Assembly (NCBI RefSeq): GCF_932526225.1
Contig: NC_064044.1
Coordinates: 2,239,001 to 2,303,000 of the forward strand
DNA: 64,000 nt
DNA from: Nematostella vectensis
Taxonomy: Eukaryota; Cnidaria; Anthozoa; Actiniaria; Edwardsiidae
Direction of reading: 5' to 3'
Each line of letters opens with the position of its first letter. Position 1 is the stretch's first letter. Positions 47,001 through 62,000 of this stretch are shown here, in pieces. The position numbers and the translations under genes were made by a program. The notes beneath the pieces are model-generated. The model was given only the letters and a program-made list of their open reading frames with translations. It made no database searches and was not told the origin of the DNA.

Positions 47001-50000
47001 TTAAATAGCTGTAAAAAAAAAGAAGAGAAAATAGCTGGAGGGGGTCTCTGTTGGTTTTCTTTTAGTTTTAGTTTTCTTTTATTATTATTTTTTTCTGGGG
47101 TGGGGGGGTGGGGGAAGGAGGAATTCAGCTTAAAATTGCCCATGGTCAATTCAACCAACTAAGCAACTAGTACAAAAGATGTTGGTTTTGCAGTCTTTTA
47201 TTCAATACTTTCAAGGTTATCATGCAATTCTGTAGTTTGACTGGAAATATATACTTTTTTTCTATTCATTTACAGTTCTATATGTACAGTGTGACCATAG
47301 TCATGATTACAATTATTTATAATAATTTTTACCCACTAACAGAAACCAACTTGACTGCAAAACACTCACTGTAAAGCATAAGATATTAGGCATTTCTTTC
47401 ATGTGGCTGTGAGGTTGACCTGTCAACATCTACAGGGGCCACACTCACCTCGGAATCATAGGGGTCCATAAAAGCAAGGTGTCGCAGAACCTTTCCCTGC
47501 CCTCCTTACCCTCTTTGATCAGGAACACCTGTGCAGCCGACACCCTTAGGTGGATGGGGTGCACAGGTGCTTTGGGTGTGGCCCTGAAGATGGCACAGTG
47601 ACCACAAGATGTACCAGAATGAAATTGTATATACTGTAAAAACATGTGAGTAGAAAACAGTCAATAGCCATGGAGTTTTTAGTGTGTTGTACATGTTATA
47701 CATGTTTTAGGATTTACCTAATTACTTACAGTATTTTTTTTAAATAGAATTTTTTACTTGTATAATATTTTATAGAAACTATGTTTATTGACAGTTTGTG
47801 GTCATTTTCTTTGAATTTAAGTCCCCCACATGTACCAAAAGCTCATAAGTCAGTATTAGAGTTTACTAAATTTCATTGTGTCAGGTTCAGAGAGCTATTG
47901 AAAGCACTTACCATGGCACTGCCCCTTTAAATAGCTGTAAAAAAAAAGAAGAGAAAATAGCTGGAGGGGGTCTCTGTTGGTTTTCTTTTAGTTTTAGTTT
48001 TCTTTTATTATTATTTTTTTCTGGGGTGGGGGGGTGGGGGAAGGAGGAATTCAGCTTAAAATTGCCCATGGTCAATTCAACCAACTAAGCAACTAGTACA
48101 AAAGATGTTGGTTTTGCAGTCTTTTATTCAATACTTTCAAGGTTATCATGCAATTCTGTAGTTTGACTGGAAATATATACTTTTTTTCTATTCATTTACA
48201 GTTCTATATGTACAGTGTGACCATAGTCATGATTACAATTATTTATAATAATTTTTACCCACTAACAGAAACCAACTTGACTGCAAAACACTCACTGTAA
48301 AGCATAAGATATTAGGCATTTCTTTCATGTGGCTGTGAGGTTGACCTGTCAACATCTACAGGGGCCACACTCACCTCGGAATCATAGGGGTCCATAAAAG
48401 CAAGGTGTCGCAGAACCTTTCCCTGCCCTCCTTACCCTCTTTGATCAGGAACACCTGTGCAGCCGACACCCTTAGGTGGATGGGGTGCACAGGTGCTTTG
48501 GGTGTGGCCCTGAAGATGGCACAGTGACCACAAGATGTACCAGAATGAAATTGTATATACTGTAAAAACATGTGAGTAGAAAACAGTCAATAGCCATGGA
48601 GTTTTTAGTGTGTTGTACATGTTATACATGTTTTAGGATTTACCTAATTACTTACAGTATTTTTTTTAAATAGAATTTTTTACTTGTATAATATTTTATA
48701 GAAACTATGTTTATTGACAGTTTGTGGTCATTTTCTTTGAATTTAAGTCCCCCACATGTACCAAAAGCTCATAAGTCAGTATTAGAGTTTACTAAATTTC
48801 ATTGTGTCAGGTTCAGAGAGCTATTGAAAGCACTTACCATGGCACTGCCCCTTTAAATAGCTGTAAAAAAAAAGAAGAGAAAATAGCTGGAGGGGGTCTC
48901 TGTTGGTTTTCTTTTAGTTTTAGTTTTCTTTTATTATTATTTTTTTCTGGGGTGGGGGGGTGGGGGAAGGAGGAATTCAGCTTAAAATTGCCCATGGTCA
49001 ATTCAACCAACTAAGCAACTAGTACAAAAGATGTTGGTTTTGCAGTCTTTTATTCAATACTTTCAAGGTTATCATGCAATTCTGTAGTTTGACTGGAAAT
49101 ATATACTTTTTTTCTATTCATTTACAGTTCTATATGTACAGTGTGACCATAGTCATGATTACAATTATTTATAATAATTTTTACCCACTAACAGAAACCA
49201 ACTTGACTGCAAAACACTCACTGTAAAGCATAAGATATTAGGCATTTCTTTCATGTGGCTGTGAGGTTGACCTGTCAACATCTACAGGGGCCACACTCAC
49301 CTCGGAATCATAGGGGTCCATAAAAGCAAGGTGTCGCAGAACCTTTCCCTGCCCTCCTTACCCTCTTTGATCAGGAACACCTGTGCAGCCGACACCCTTA
49401 GGTGGATGGGGTGCACAGGTGCTTTGGGTGTGGCCCTGAAGATGGCACAGTGACCACAAGATGTACCAGAATGAAATTGTATATACTGTAAAAACATGTG
49501 AGTAGAAAACAGTCAATAGCCATGGAGTTTTTAGTGTGTTGTACATGTTATACATGTTTTAGGATTTACCTAATTACTTACAGTATTTTTTTTAAATAGA
49601 ATTTTTTACTTGTATAATATTTTATAGAAACTATGTTTATTGACAGTTTGTGGTCATTTTCTTTGAATTTAAGTCCCCCACATGTACCAAAAGCTCATAA
49701 GTCAGTATTAGAGTTTACTAAATTTCATTGTGTCAGGTTCAGAGAGCTATTGAAAGCACTTACCATGGCACTGCCCCTTTAAATAGCTGTAAAAAAAAAG
49801 AAGAGAAAATAGCTGGAGGGGGTCTCTGTTGGTTTTCTTTTAGTTTTAGTTTTCTTTTATTATTATTTTTTTCTGGGGTGGGGGGGTGGGGGAAGGAGGA
49901 ATTCAGCTTAAAATTGCCCATGGTCAATTCAACCAACTAAGCAACTAGTACAAAAGATGTTGGTTTTGCAGTCTTTTATTCAATACTTTCAAGGTTATCA

Positions 50001-53000
50001 TGCAATTCTGTAGTTTGACTGGAAATATATACTTTTTTTCTATTCATTTACAGTTCTATATGTACAGTGTGACCATAGTCATGATTACAATTATTTATAA
50101 TAATTTTTACCCACTAACAGAAACCAACTTGACTGCAAAACACTCACTGTAAAGCATAAGATATTAGGCATTTCTTTCATGTGGCTGTGAGGTTGACCTG
50201 TCAACATCTACAGGGGCCACACTCACCTCGGAATCATAGGGGTCCATAAAAGCAAGGTGTCGCAGAACCTTTCCCTGCCCTCCTTACCCTCTTTGATCAG
50301 GAACACCTGTGCAGCCGACACCCTTAGGTGGATGGGGTGCACAGGTGCTTTGGGTGTGGCCCTGAAGATGGCACAGTGACCACAAGATGTACCAGAATGA
50401 AATTGTATATACTGTAAAAACATGTGAGTAGAAAACAGTCAATAGCCATGGAGTTTTTAGTGTGTTGTACATGTTATACATGTTTTAGGATTTACCTAAT
50501 TACTTACAGTATTTTTTTTAAATAGAATTTTTTACTTGTATAATATTTTATAGAAACTATGTTTATTGACAGTTTGTGGTCATTTTCTTTGAATTTAAGT
50601 CCCCCACATGTACCAAAAGCTCATAAGTCAGTATTAGAGTTTACTAAATTTCATTGTGTCAGGTTCAGAGAGCTATTGAAAGCACTTACCATGGCACTGC
50701 CCCTTTAAATAGCTGTAAAAAAAAAGAAGAGAAAATAGCTGGAGGGGGTCTCTGTTGGTTTTCTTTTAGTTTTAGTTTTCTTTTATTATTATTTTTTTCT
50801 GGGGTGGGGGGGTGGGGGAAGGAGGAATTCAGCTTAAAATTGCCCATGGTCAATTCAACCAACTAAGCAACTAGTACAAAAGATGTTGGTTTTGCAGTCT
50901 TTTATTCAATACTTTCAAGGTTATCATGCAATTCTGTAGTTTGACTGGAAATATATACTTTTTTTCTATTCATTTACAGTTCTATATGTACAGTGTGACC
51001 ATAGTCATGATTACAATTATTTATAATAATTTTTACCCACTAACAGAAACCAACTTGACTGCAAAACACTCACTGTAAAGCATAAGATATTAGGCATTTC
51101 TTTCATGTGGCTGTGAGGTTGACCTGTCAACATCTACAGGGGCCACACTCACCTCGGAATCATAGGGGTCCATAAAAGCAAGGTGTCGCAGAACCTTTCC
51201 CTGCCCTCCTTACCCTCTTTGATCAGGAACACCTGTGCAGCCGACACCCTTAGGTGGATGGGGTGCACAGGTGCTTTGGGTGTGGCCCTGAAGATGGCAC
51301 AGTGACCACAAGATGTACCAGAATGAAATTGTATATACTGTAAAAACATGTGAGTAGAAAACAGTCAATAGCCATGGAGTTTTTAGTGTGTTGTACATGT
51401 TATACATGTTTTAGGATTTACCTAATTACTTACAGTATTTTTTTTAAATAGAATTTTTTACTTGTATAATATTTTATAGAAACTATGTTTATTGACAGTT
51501 TGTGGTCATTTTCTTTGAATTTAAGTCCCCCACATGTACCAAAAGCTCATAAGTCAGTATTAGAGTTTACTAAATTTCATTGTGTCAGGTTCAGAGAGCT
51601 ATTGAAAGCACTTACCATGGCACTGCCCCTTTAAATAGCTGTAAAAAAAAAGAAGAGAAAATAGCTGGAGGGGGTCTCTGTTGGTTTTCTTTTAGTTTTA
51701 GTTTTCTTTTATTATTATTTTTTTCTGGGGTGGGGGGGTGGGGGAAGGAGGAATTCAGCTTAAAATTGCCCATGGTCAATTCAACCAACTAAGCAACTAG
51801 TACAAAAGATGTTGGTTTTGCAGTCTTTTATTCAATACTTTCAAGGTTATCATGCAATTCTGTAGTTTGACTGGAAATATATACTTTTTTTCTATTCATT
51901 TACAGTTCTATATGTACAGTGTGACCATAGTCATGATTACAATTATTTATAATAATTTTTACCCACTAACAGAAACCAACTTGACTGCAAAACACTCACT
52001 GTAAAGCATAAGATATTAGGCATTTCTTTCATGTGGCTGTGAGGTTGACCTGTCAACATCTACAGGGGCCACACTCACCTCGGAATCATAGGGGTCCATA
52101 AAAGCAAGGTGTCGCAGAACCTTTCCCTGCCCTCCTTACCCTCTTTGATCAGGAACACCTGTGCAGCCGACACCCTTAGGTGGATGGGGTGCACAGGTGC
52201 TTTGGGTGTGGCCCTGAAGATGGCACAGTGACCACAAGATGTACCAGAATGAAATTGTATATACTGTAAAAACATGTGAGTAGAAAACAGTCAATAGCCA
52301 TGGAGTTTTTAGTGTGTTGTACATGTTATACATGTTTTAGGATTTACCTAATTACTTACAGTATTTTTTTTAAATAGAATTTTTTACTTGTATAATATTT
52401 TATAGAAACTATGTTTATTGACAGTTTGTGGTCATTTTCTTTGAATTTAAGTCCCCCACATGTACCAAAAGCTCATAAGTCAGTATTAGAGTTTACTAAA
52501 TTTCATTGTGTCAGGTTCAGAGAGCTATTGAAAGCACTTACCATGGCACTGCCCCTTTAAATAGCTGTAAAAAAAAAGAAGAGAAAATAGCTGGAGGGGG
52601 TCTCTGTTGGTTTTCTTTTAGTTTTAGTTTTCTTTTATTATTATTTTTTTCTGGGGTGGGGGGGTGGGGGAAGGAGGAATTCAGCTTAAAATTGCCCATG
52701 GTCAATTCAACCAACTAAGCAACTAGTACAAAAGATGTTGGTTTTGCAGTCTTTTATTCAATACTTTCAAGGTTATCATGCAATTCTGTAGTTTGACTGG
52801 AAATATATACTTTTTTTCTATTCATTTACAGTTCTATATGTACAGTGTGACCATAGTCATGATTACAATTATTTATAATAATTTTTACCCACTAACAGAA
52901 ACCAACTTGACTGCAAAACACTCACTGTAAAGCATAAGATATTAGGCATTTCTTTCATGTGGCTGTGAGGTTGACCTGTCAACATCTACAGGGGCCACAC

Positions 53001-56000
53001 TCACCTCGGAATCATAGGGGTCCATAAAAGCAAGGTGTCGCAGAACCTTTCCCTGCCCTCCTTACCCTCTTTGATCAGGAACACCTGTGCAGCCGACACC
53101 CTTAGGTGGATGGGGTGCACAGGTGCTTTGGGTGTGGCCCTGAAGATGGCACAGTGACCACAAGATGTACCAGAATGAAATTGTATATACTGTAAAAACA
53201 TGTGAGTAGAAAACAGTCAATAGCCATGGAGTTTTTAGTGTGTTGTACATGTTATACATGTTTTAGGATTTACCTAATTACTTACAGTATTTTTTTTAAA
53301 TAGAATTTTTTACTTGTATAATATTTTATAGAAACTATGTTTATTGACAGTTTGTGGTCATTTTCTTTGAATTTAAGTCCCCCACATGTACCAAAAGCTC
53401 ATAAGTCAGTATTAGAGTTTACTAAATTTCATTGTGTCAGGTTCAGAGAGCTATTGAAAGCACTTACCATGGCACTGCCCCTTTAAATAGCTGTAAAAAA
53501 AAAGAAGAGAAAATAGCTGGAGGGGGTCTCTGTTGGTTTTCTTTTAGTTTTAGTTTTCTTTTATTATTATTTTTTTCTGGGGTGGGGGGGTGGGGGAAGG
53601 AGGAATTCAGCTTAAAATTGCCCATGGTCAATTCAACCAACTAAGCAACTAGTACAAAAGATGTTGGTTTTGCAGTCTTTTATTCAATACTTTCAAGGTT
53701 ATCATGCAATTCTGTAGTTTGACTGGAAATATATACTTTTTTTCTATTCATTTACAGTTCTATATGTACAGTGTGACCATAGTCATGATTACAATTATTT
53801 ATAATAATTTTTACCCACTAACAGAAACCAACTTGACTGCAAAACACTCACTGTAAAGCATAAGATATTAGGCATTTCTTTCATGTGGCTGTGAGGTTGA
53901 CCTGTCAACATCTACAGGGGCCACACTCACCTCGGAATCATAGGGGTCCATAAAAGCAAGGTGTCGCAGAACCTTTCCCTGCCCTCCTTACCCTCTTTGA
54001 TCAGGAACACCTGTGCAGCCGACACCCTTAGGTGGATGGGGTGCACAGGTGCTTTGGGTGTGGCCCTGAAGATGGCACAGTGACCACAAGATGTACCAGA
54101 ATGAAATTGTATATACTGTAAAAACATGTGAGTAGAAAACAGTCAATAGCCATGGAGTTTTTAGTGTGTTGTACATGTTATACATGTTTTAGGATTTACC
54201 TAATTACTTACAGTATTTTTTTTAAATAGAATTTTTTACTTGTATAATATTTTATAGAAACTATGTTTATTGACAGTTTGTGGTCATTTTCTTTGAATTT
54301 AAGTCCCCCACATGTACCAAAAGCTCATAAGTCAGTATTAGAGTTTACTAAATTTCATTGTGTCAGGTTCAGAGAGCTATTGAAAGCACTTACCATGGCA
54401 CTGCCCCTTTAAATAGCTGTAAAAAAAAAGAAGAGAAAATAGCTGGAGGGGGTCTCTGTTGGTTTTCTTTTAGTTTTAGTTTTCTTTTATTATTATTTTT
54501 TTCTGGGGTGGGGGGGTGGGGGAAGGAGGAATTCAGCTTAAAATTGCCCATGGTCAATTCAACCAACTAAGCAACTAGTACAAAAGATGTTGGTTTTGCA
54601 GTCTTTTATTCAATACTTTCAAGGTTATCATGCAATTCTGTAGTTTGACTGGAAATATATACTTTTTTTCTATTCATTTACAGTTCTATATGTACAGTGT
54701 GACCATAGTCATGATTACAATTATTTATAATAATTTTTACCCACTAACAGAAACCAACTTGACTGCAAAACACTCACTGTAAAGCATAAGATATTAGGCA
54801 TTTCTTTCATGTGGCTGTGAGGTTGACCTGTCAACATCTACAGGGGCCACACTCACCTCGGAATCATAGGGGTCCATAAAAGCAAGGTGTCGCAGAACCT
54901 TTCCCTGCCCTCCTTACCCTCTTTGATCAGGAACACCTGTGCAGCCGACACCCTTAGGTGGATGGGGTGCACAGGTGCTTTGGGTGTGGCCCTGAAGATG
55001 GCACAGTGACCACAAGATGTACCAGAATGAAATTGTATATACTGTAAAAACATGTGAGTAGAAAACAGTCAATAGCCATGGAGTTTTTAGTGTGTTGTAC
55101 ATGTTATACATGTTTTAGGATTTACCTAATTACTTACAGTATTTTTTTTAAATAGAATTTTTTACTTGTATAATATTTTATAGAAACTATGTTTATTGAC
55201 AGTTTGTGGTCATTTTCTTTGAATTTAAGTCCCCCACATGTACCAAAAGCTCATAAGTCAGTATTAGAGTTTACTAAATTTCATTGTGTCAGGTTCAGAG
55301 AGCTATTGAAAGCACTTACCATGGCACTGCCCCTTTAAATAGCTGTAAAAAAAAAGAAGAGAAAATAGCTGGAGGGGGTCTCTGTTGGTTTTCTTTTAGT
55401 TTTAGTTTTCTTTTATTATTATTTTTTTCTGGGGTGGGGGGGTGGGGGAAGGAGGAATTCAGCTTAAAATTGCCCATGGTCAATTCAACCAACTAAGCAA
55501 CTAGTACAAAAGATGTTGGTTTTGCAGTCTTTTATTCAATACTTTCAAGGTTATCATGCAATTCTGTAGTTTGACTGGAAATATATACTTTTTTTCTATT
55601 CATTTACAGTTCTATATGTACAGTGTGACCATAGTCATGATTACAATTATTTATAATAATTTTTACCCACTAACAGAAACCAACTTGACTGCAAAACACT
55701 CACTGTAAAGCATAAGATATTAGGCATTTCTTTCATGTGGCTGTGAGGTTGACCTGTCAACATCTACAGGGGCCACACTCACCTCGGAATCATAGGGGTC
55801 CATAAAAGCAAGGTGTCGCAGAACCTTTCCCTGCCCTCCTTACCCTCTTTGATCAGGAACACCTGTGCAGCCGACACCCTTAGGTGGATGGGGTGCACAG
55901 GTGCTTTGGGTGTGGCCCTGAAGATGGCACAGTGACCACAAGATGTACCAGAATGAAATTGTATATACTGTAAAAACATGTGAGTAGAAAACAGTCAATA

Positions 56001-59000
56001 GCCATGGAGTTTTTAGTGTGTTGTACATGTTATACATGTTTTAGGATTTACCTAATTACTTACAGTATTTTTTTTAAATAGAATTTTTTACTTGTATAAT
56101 ATTTTATAGAAACTATGTTTATTGACAGTTTGTGGTCATTTTCTTTGAATTTAAGTCCCCCACATGTACCAAAAGCTCATAAGTCAGTATTAGAGTTTAC
56201 TAAATTTCATTGTGTCAGGTTCAGAGAGCTATTGAAAGCACTTACCATGGCACTGCCCCTTTAAATAGCTGTAAAAAAAAAGAAGAGAAAATAGCTGGAG
56301 GGGGTCTCTGTTGGTTTTCTTTTAGTTTTAGTTTTCTTTTATTATTATTTTTTTCTGGGGTGGGGGGGTGGGGGAAGGAGGAATTCAGCTTAAAATTGCC
56401 CATGGTCAATTCAACCAACTAAGCAACTAGTACAAAAGATGTTGGTTTTGCAGTCTTTTATTCAATACTTTCAAGGTTATCATGCAATTCTGTAGTTTGA
56501 CTGGAAATATATACTTTTTTTCTATTCATTTACAGTTCTATATGTACAGTGTGACCATAGTCATGATTACAATTATTTATAATATTTTTTACCCACTAAC
56601 AGAAACCAACTTGACTGCAAAACACTCACTGTAAAGCATAAGATATTAGGCATTTCTTTCATGTGGCTGTGAGGTTGACCTGTCAACATCTACAGGGGCC
56701 ACACTCACCTCGGAATCATAGGGGTCCATAAAAGCAAGGTGTCGCAGAACCTTTCCCTGCCCTCCTTACCCTCTTTGATCAGGAACACCTGTGCAGCCGA
56801 CACCCTTAGGTGGATGGGGTGCACAGGTGCTTTGGGTGTGGCCCTGAAGATGGCACAGTGACCACAAGATGTACCAGAATGAAATTGTATATACTGTAAA
56901 AACATGTGAGTAGAAAACAGTCAATAGCCATGGAGTTTTTAGTGTGTTGTACATGTTATACATGTTTTAGGATTTACCTAATTACTTACAGTATTTTTTT
57001 TAAATAGAATTTTTTACTTGTATAATATTTTATAGAAACTATGTTTATTGACAGTTTGTGGTCATTTTCTTTGAATTTAAGTCCCCCACATGTACCAAAA
57101 GCTCATAAGTCAGTATTAGAGTTTACTAAATTTCATTGTGTCAGGTTCAGAGAGCTATTGAAAGCACTTACCATGGCACTGCCCCTTTAAATAGCTGTAA
57201 AAAAAAGAAGAGAAAATAGCTGGAGGGGGTCTCTGTTGTTTTTGTTTTAGTTTTAGTTTTCTTTTATTATTATTTTTTTCTGGGGTGGGGGGGTGGGGGA
57301 AGGAGGAATTCAGCTTAAAATTGCCCGTGGTCAATTCAACCAACTAAGCAACTAGTACAAAAGATGTTGGTTTTGCAGTCTTTTATTCAATACTTTCAAG
57401 GTTATCATGCAATTCTGTAGTTTGACTGGAAATATATACTTTTTTTCTATTCATTTACAGTTCTATATGTACAGTGTGACCATAGTCATGATTACAATTA
57501 TTTATAATATTTTTTACCCACTAACAGAAACCAACTTGACTGCAAAACACTCACTGTAAAGCATAAGATATTAGGCATTTCTTTCATGTGGCTGTGAGGT
57601 TGACCTGTCAACATCTACAGGGGCCACACTCACCTCGGAATCATAGGGGTCCATAAAAGCAAGGTGTCGCAGAACCTTTCCCTGCCCTCCTTACCCTCTT
57701 TGATCAGGAACACCTGTGCAGCCGACACCCTTAGGTGGATGGGGTGCACAGGTGCTTTGGGTGTGGCCCTGAAGATGGCACAGTGACCACAAGATGTACC
57801 AGAATGAAATTGTATATACTGTAAAAACATGTGAGTAGAAAACAGTCAATAGCCATGGAGTTTTTAGTGTGTTGTACATGTTATACATGTTTTAGGATTT
57901 ACCTAATTACTTACAGTATTTTTTTTAAATAGAATTTTTTACTTGTATAATATTTTATAGAAACTATGTTTATTGACAGTTTGTGGTCATTTTCTTTGAA
58001 TTTAAGTCCCCCACATGTACCAAAAGCTCATAAGTCAGTATTAGAGTTTACTAAATTTCATTGTGTCAGGTTCAGAGAGCTATTGAAAGCACTTACCATG
58101 GCACTGCCCCTTTAAATAGCTGTAAAAAAAAGAAGAGAAAATAGCTGGAGGGGGTCTCTGTTGTTTTTGTTTTAGTTTTAGTTTTCTTTTATTATTATTT
58201 TTTTCTGGGGTTGGGGGGTGGGGGAAGGAGGAATTCAGCTTAAAATTGCCCATGGTCAATTCAACCAACTAAGCAACTAGTACAAAAGATGTTGGTTTTG
58301 CAGTCTTTTATTCAATACTTTCAAGGTTATCATGCAATTCTGTAGTTTGACTGGAAATATATACTTTTTTTCTATTCATTTACAGTTCTATATGTACAGT
58401 GTGACCATAGTCATGATTACAATTATTTATAATAATTTTTACCCACTAACAGAAACCAACTTGACTGCAAAACACTCACTGTAAAGCATAAGATATTAGG
58501 CATTTCTTTCATGTGGCTGTGAGGTTGACCTGTCAACATCTACAGGGGCCACACTCACCTCGGAATCATAGGGGTCCATAAAAGCAAGGTGTCGCAGAAC
58601 CTTTCCCTGCCCTCCTTACCCTCTTTCATCAGGAACACCTGTGCAGCCGACACCCTTAGGTGGATGGGGTGCACAGGTGCTTTGGGTGTGGCCCTGAAGA
58701 TGGCACAGTGACCACAAGATGTACCAGAATGAAATTGTATATACTGTAAAAACATGTGAGTAGAAAACAGTCAATAGCCATGGAGTTTTTAGTGTGTTGT
58801 ACATGTTATACATGTTTTAGGATTTACCTAATTACTTACAGCATTTTTTTTAAATAGAATTTTTTACTTGTATAATATTTTATAGAAACTATGTTTATTG
58901 ACAGTTTGTGGTCATTTTCTTTGAATTTAAGTCCCCCACATGTACCAAAAGCTCATAAGTCAGTATTAGAGTTTACTAAATTTCATTGTGTCAGGTTCAG

Positions 59001-62000
59001 AGAGCTATTGAAAGCACTTACCATGGCACTGCCCCTTTAAATAGCTGTAAAAAAAAAGAAGAGAAAATAGCTGGAGGGGGTCTCTGTTGGTTTTCTTTTA
59101 GTTTTAGTTTTCTTTTATTATTATTTTTTTCTGGGGTGGGGGGGTGGGGGAAGGAGGAATTCAGCTTAAAATTGCCCATGGTCAATTCAACCAACTAAGC
59201 AACTAGTACAAAAGATGTTGGTTTTGCAGTCTTTTATTCAATACTTTCAAGGTTATCATGCAATTCTGTAGTTTGACTGGAAATATATACTTTTTTTCTA
59301 TTCATTTACAGTTCTATATGTACAGTGTGACCATAGTCATGATTACAATTATTTATAATAATTTTTACCCACTAACAGAAACCAACTTGACTGCAAAACA
59401 CTCACTGTAAAGCATAAGATATTAGGCATTTCTTTCATGTGGCTGTGAGGTTGACCTGTCAACATCTACAGGGGCCACACTCACCTCGGAATCATAGGGG
59501 TCCATAAAAGCAAGGTGTCGCAGAACCTTTCCCTGCCCTCCTTACCCTCTTTGATCAGGAACACCTGTGCAGCCGACACCCTTAGGTGGATGGGGTGCAC
59601 AGGTGCTTTGGGTGTGGCCCTGAAGATGGCACAGTGACCACAAGATGTACCAGAATGAAATTGTATATACTGTAAAAACATGTGAGTAGAAAACAGTCAA
59701 TAGCCATGGAGTTTTTAGTGTGTTGTACATGTTATACATGTTTTAGGATTTACCTAATTACTTACAGTATTTTTTTTAAATAGAATTTTTTACTTGTATA
59801 ATATTTTATAGAAACTATGTTTATTGACAGTTTGTGGTCATTTTCTTTGAATTTAAGTCCCCCACATGTACCAAAAGCTCATAAGTCAGTATTAGAGTTT
59901 ACTAAATTTCATTGTGTCAGGTTCAGAGAGCTATTGAAAGCACTTACCATGGCACTGCCCCTTTAAATAGCTGTAAAAAAAAAGAAGAGAAAATAGCTGG
60001 AGGGGGTCTCTGTTGGTTTTCTTTTAGTTTTAGTTTTCTTTTATTATTATTTTTTTCTGGGGTGGGGGGGTGGGGGAAGGAGGAATTCAGCTTAAAATTG
60101 CCCATGGTCAATTCAACCAACTAAGCAACTAGTACAAAAGATGTTGGTTTTGCAGTCTTTTATTCAATACTTTCAAGGTTATCATGCAATTCTGTAGTTT
60201 GACTGGAAATATATACTTTTTTTCTATTCATTTACAGTTCTATATGTACAGTGTGACCATAGTCATGATTACAATTATTTATAATAATTTTTACCCACTA
60301 ACAGAAACCAACTTGACTGCAAAACACTCACTGTAAAGCATAAGATATTAGGCATTTCTTTCATGTGGCTGTGAGGTTGACCTGTCAACATCTACAGGGG
60401 CCACACTCACCTCGGAATCATAGGGGTCCATAAAAGCAAGGTGTCGCAGAACCTTTCCCTGCCCTCCTTACCCTCTTTGATCAGGAACACCTGTGCAGCC
60501 GACACCCTTAGGTGGATGGGGTGCACAGGTGCTTTGGGTGTGGCCCTGAAGATGGCACAGTGACCACAAGATGTACCAGAATGAAATTGTATATACTGTA
60601 AAAACATGTGAGTAGAAAACAGTCAATAGCCATGGAGTTTTTAGTGTGTTGTACATGTTATACATGTTTTAGGATTTACCTAATTACTTACAGTATTTTT
60701 TTTAAATAGAATTTTTTACTTGTATAATATTTTATAGAAACTATGTTTATTGACAGTTTGTGGTCATTTTCTTTGAATTTAAGTCCCCCACATGTACCAA
60801 AAGCTCATAAGTCAGTATTAGAGTTTACTAAATTTCATTGTGTCAGGTTCAGAGAGCTATTGAAAGCACTTACCATGGCACTGCCCCTTTAAATAGCTGT
60901 AAAAAAAAAGAAGAGAAAATAGCTGGAGGGGGTCTCTGTTGGTTTTCTTTTAGTTTTAGTTTTCTTTTATTATTATTTTTTTCTGGGGTGGGGGGGTGGG
61001 GGAAGGAGGAATTCAGCTTAAAATTGCCCATGGTCAATTCAACCAACTAAGCAACTAGTACAAAAGATGTTGGTTTTGCAGTCTTTTATTCAATACTTTC
61101 AAGGTTATCATGCAATTCTGTAGTTTGACTGGAAATATATACTTTTTTTCTATTCATTTACAGTTCTATATGTACAGTGTGACCATAGTCATGATTACAA
61201 TTATTTATAATAATTTTTACCCACTAACAGAAACCAACTTGACTGCAAAACACTCACTGTAAAGCATAAGATATTAGGCATTTCTTTCATGTGGCTGTGA
61301 GGTTGACCTGTCAACATCTACAGGGGCCACACTCACCTCGGAATCATAGGGGTCCATAAAAGCAAGGTGTCGCAGAACCTTTCCCTGCCCTCCTTACCCT
61401 CTTTGATCAGGAACACCTGTGCAGCCGACACCCTTAGGTGGATGGGGTGCACAGGTGCTTTGGGTGTGGCCCTGAAGATGGCACAGTGACCACAAGATGT
61501 ACCAGAATGAAATTGTATATACTGTAAAAACATGTGAGTAGAAAACAGTCAATAGCCATGGAGTTTTTAGTGTGTTGTACATGTTATACATGTTTTAGGA
61601 TTTACCTAATTACTTACAGTATTTTTTTTAAATAGAATTTTTTACTTGTATAATATTTTATAGAAACTATGTTTATTGACAGTTTGTGGTCATTTTCTTT
61701 GAATTTAAGTCCCCCACATGTACCAAAAGCTCATAAGTCAGTATTAGAGTTTACTAAATTTCATTGTGTCAGGTTCAGAGAGCTATTGAAAGCACTTACC
61801 ATGGCACTGCCCCTTTAAATAGCTGTAAAAAAAAAGAAGAGAAAATAGCTGGAGGGGGTCTCTGTTGGTTTTCTTTTAGTTTTAGTTTTCTTTTATTATT
61901 ATTTTTTTCTGGGGTGGGGGGGTGGGGGAAGGAGGAATTCAGCTTAAAATTGCCCATGGTCAATTCAACCAACTAAGCAACTAGTACAAAAGATGTTGGT

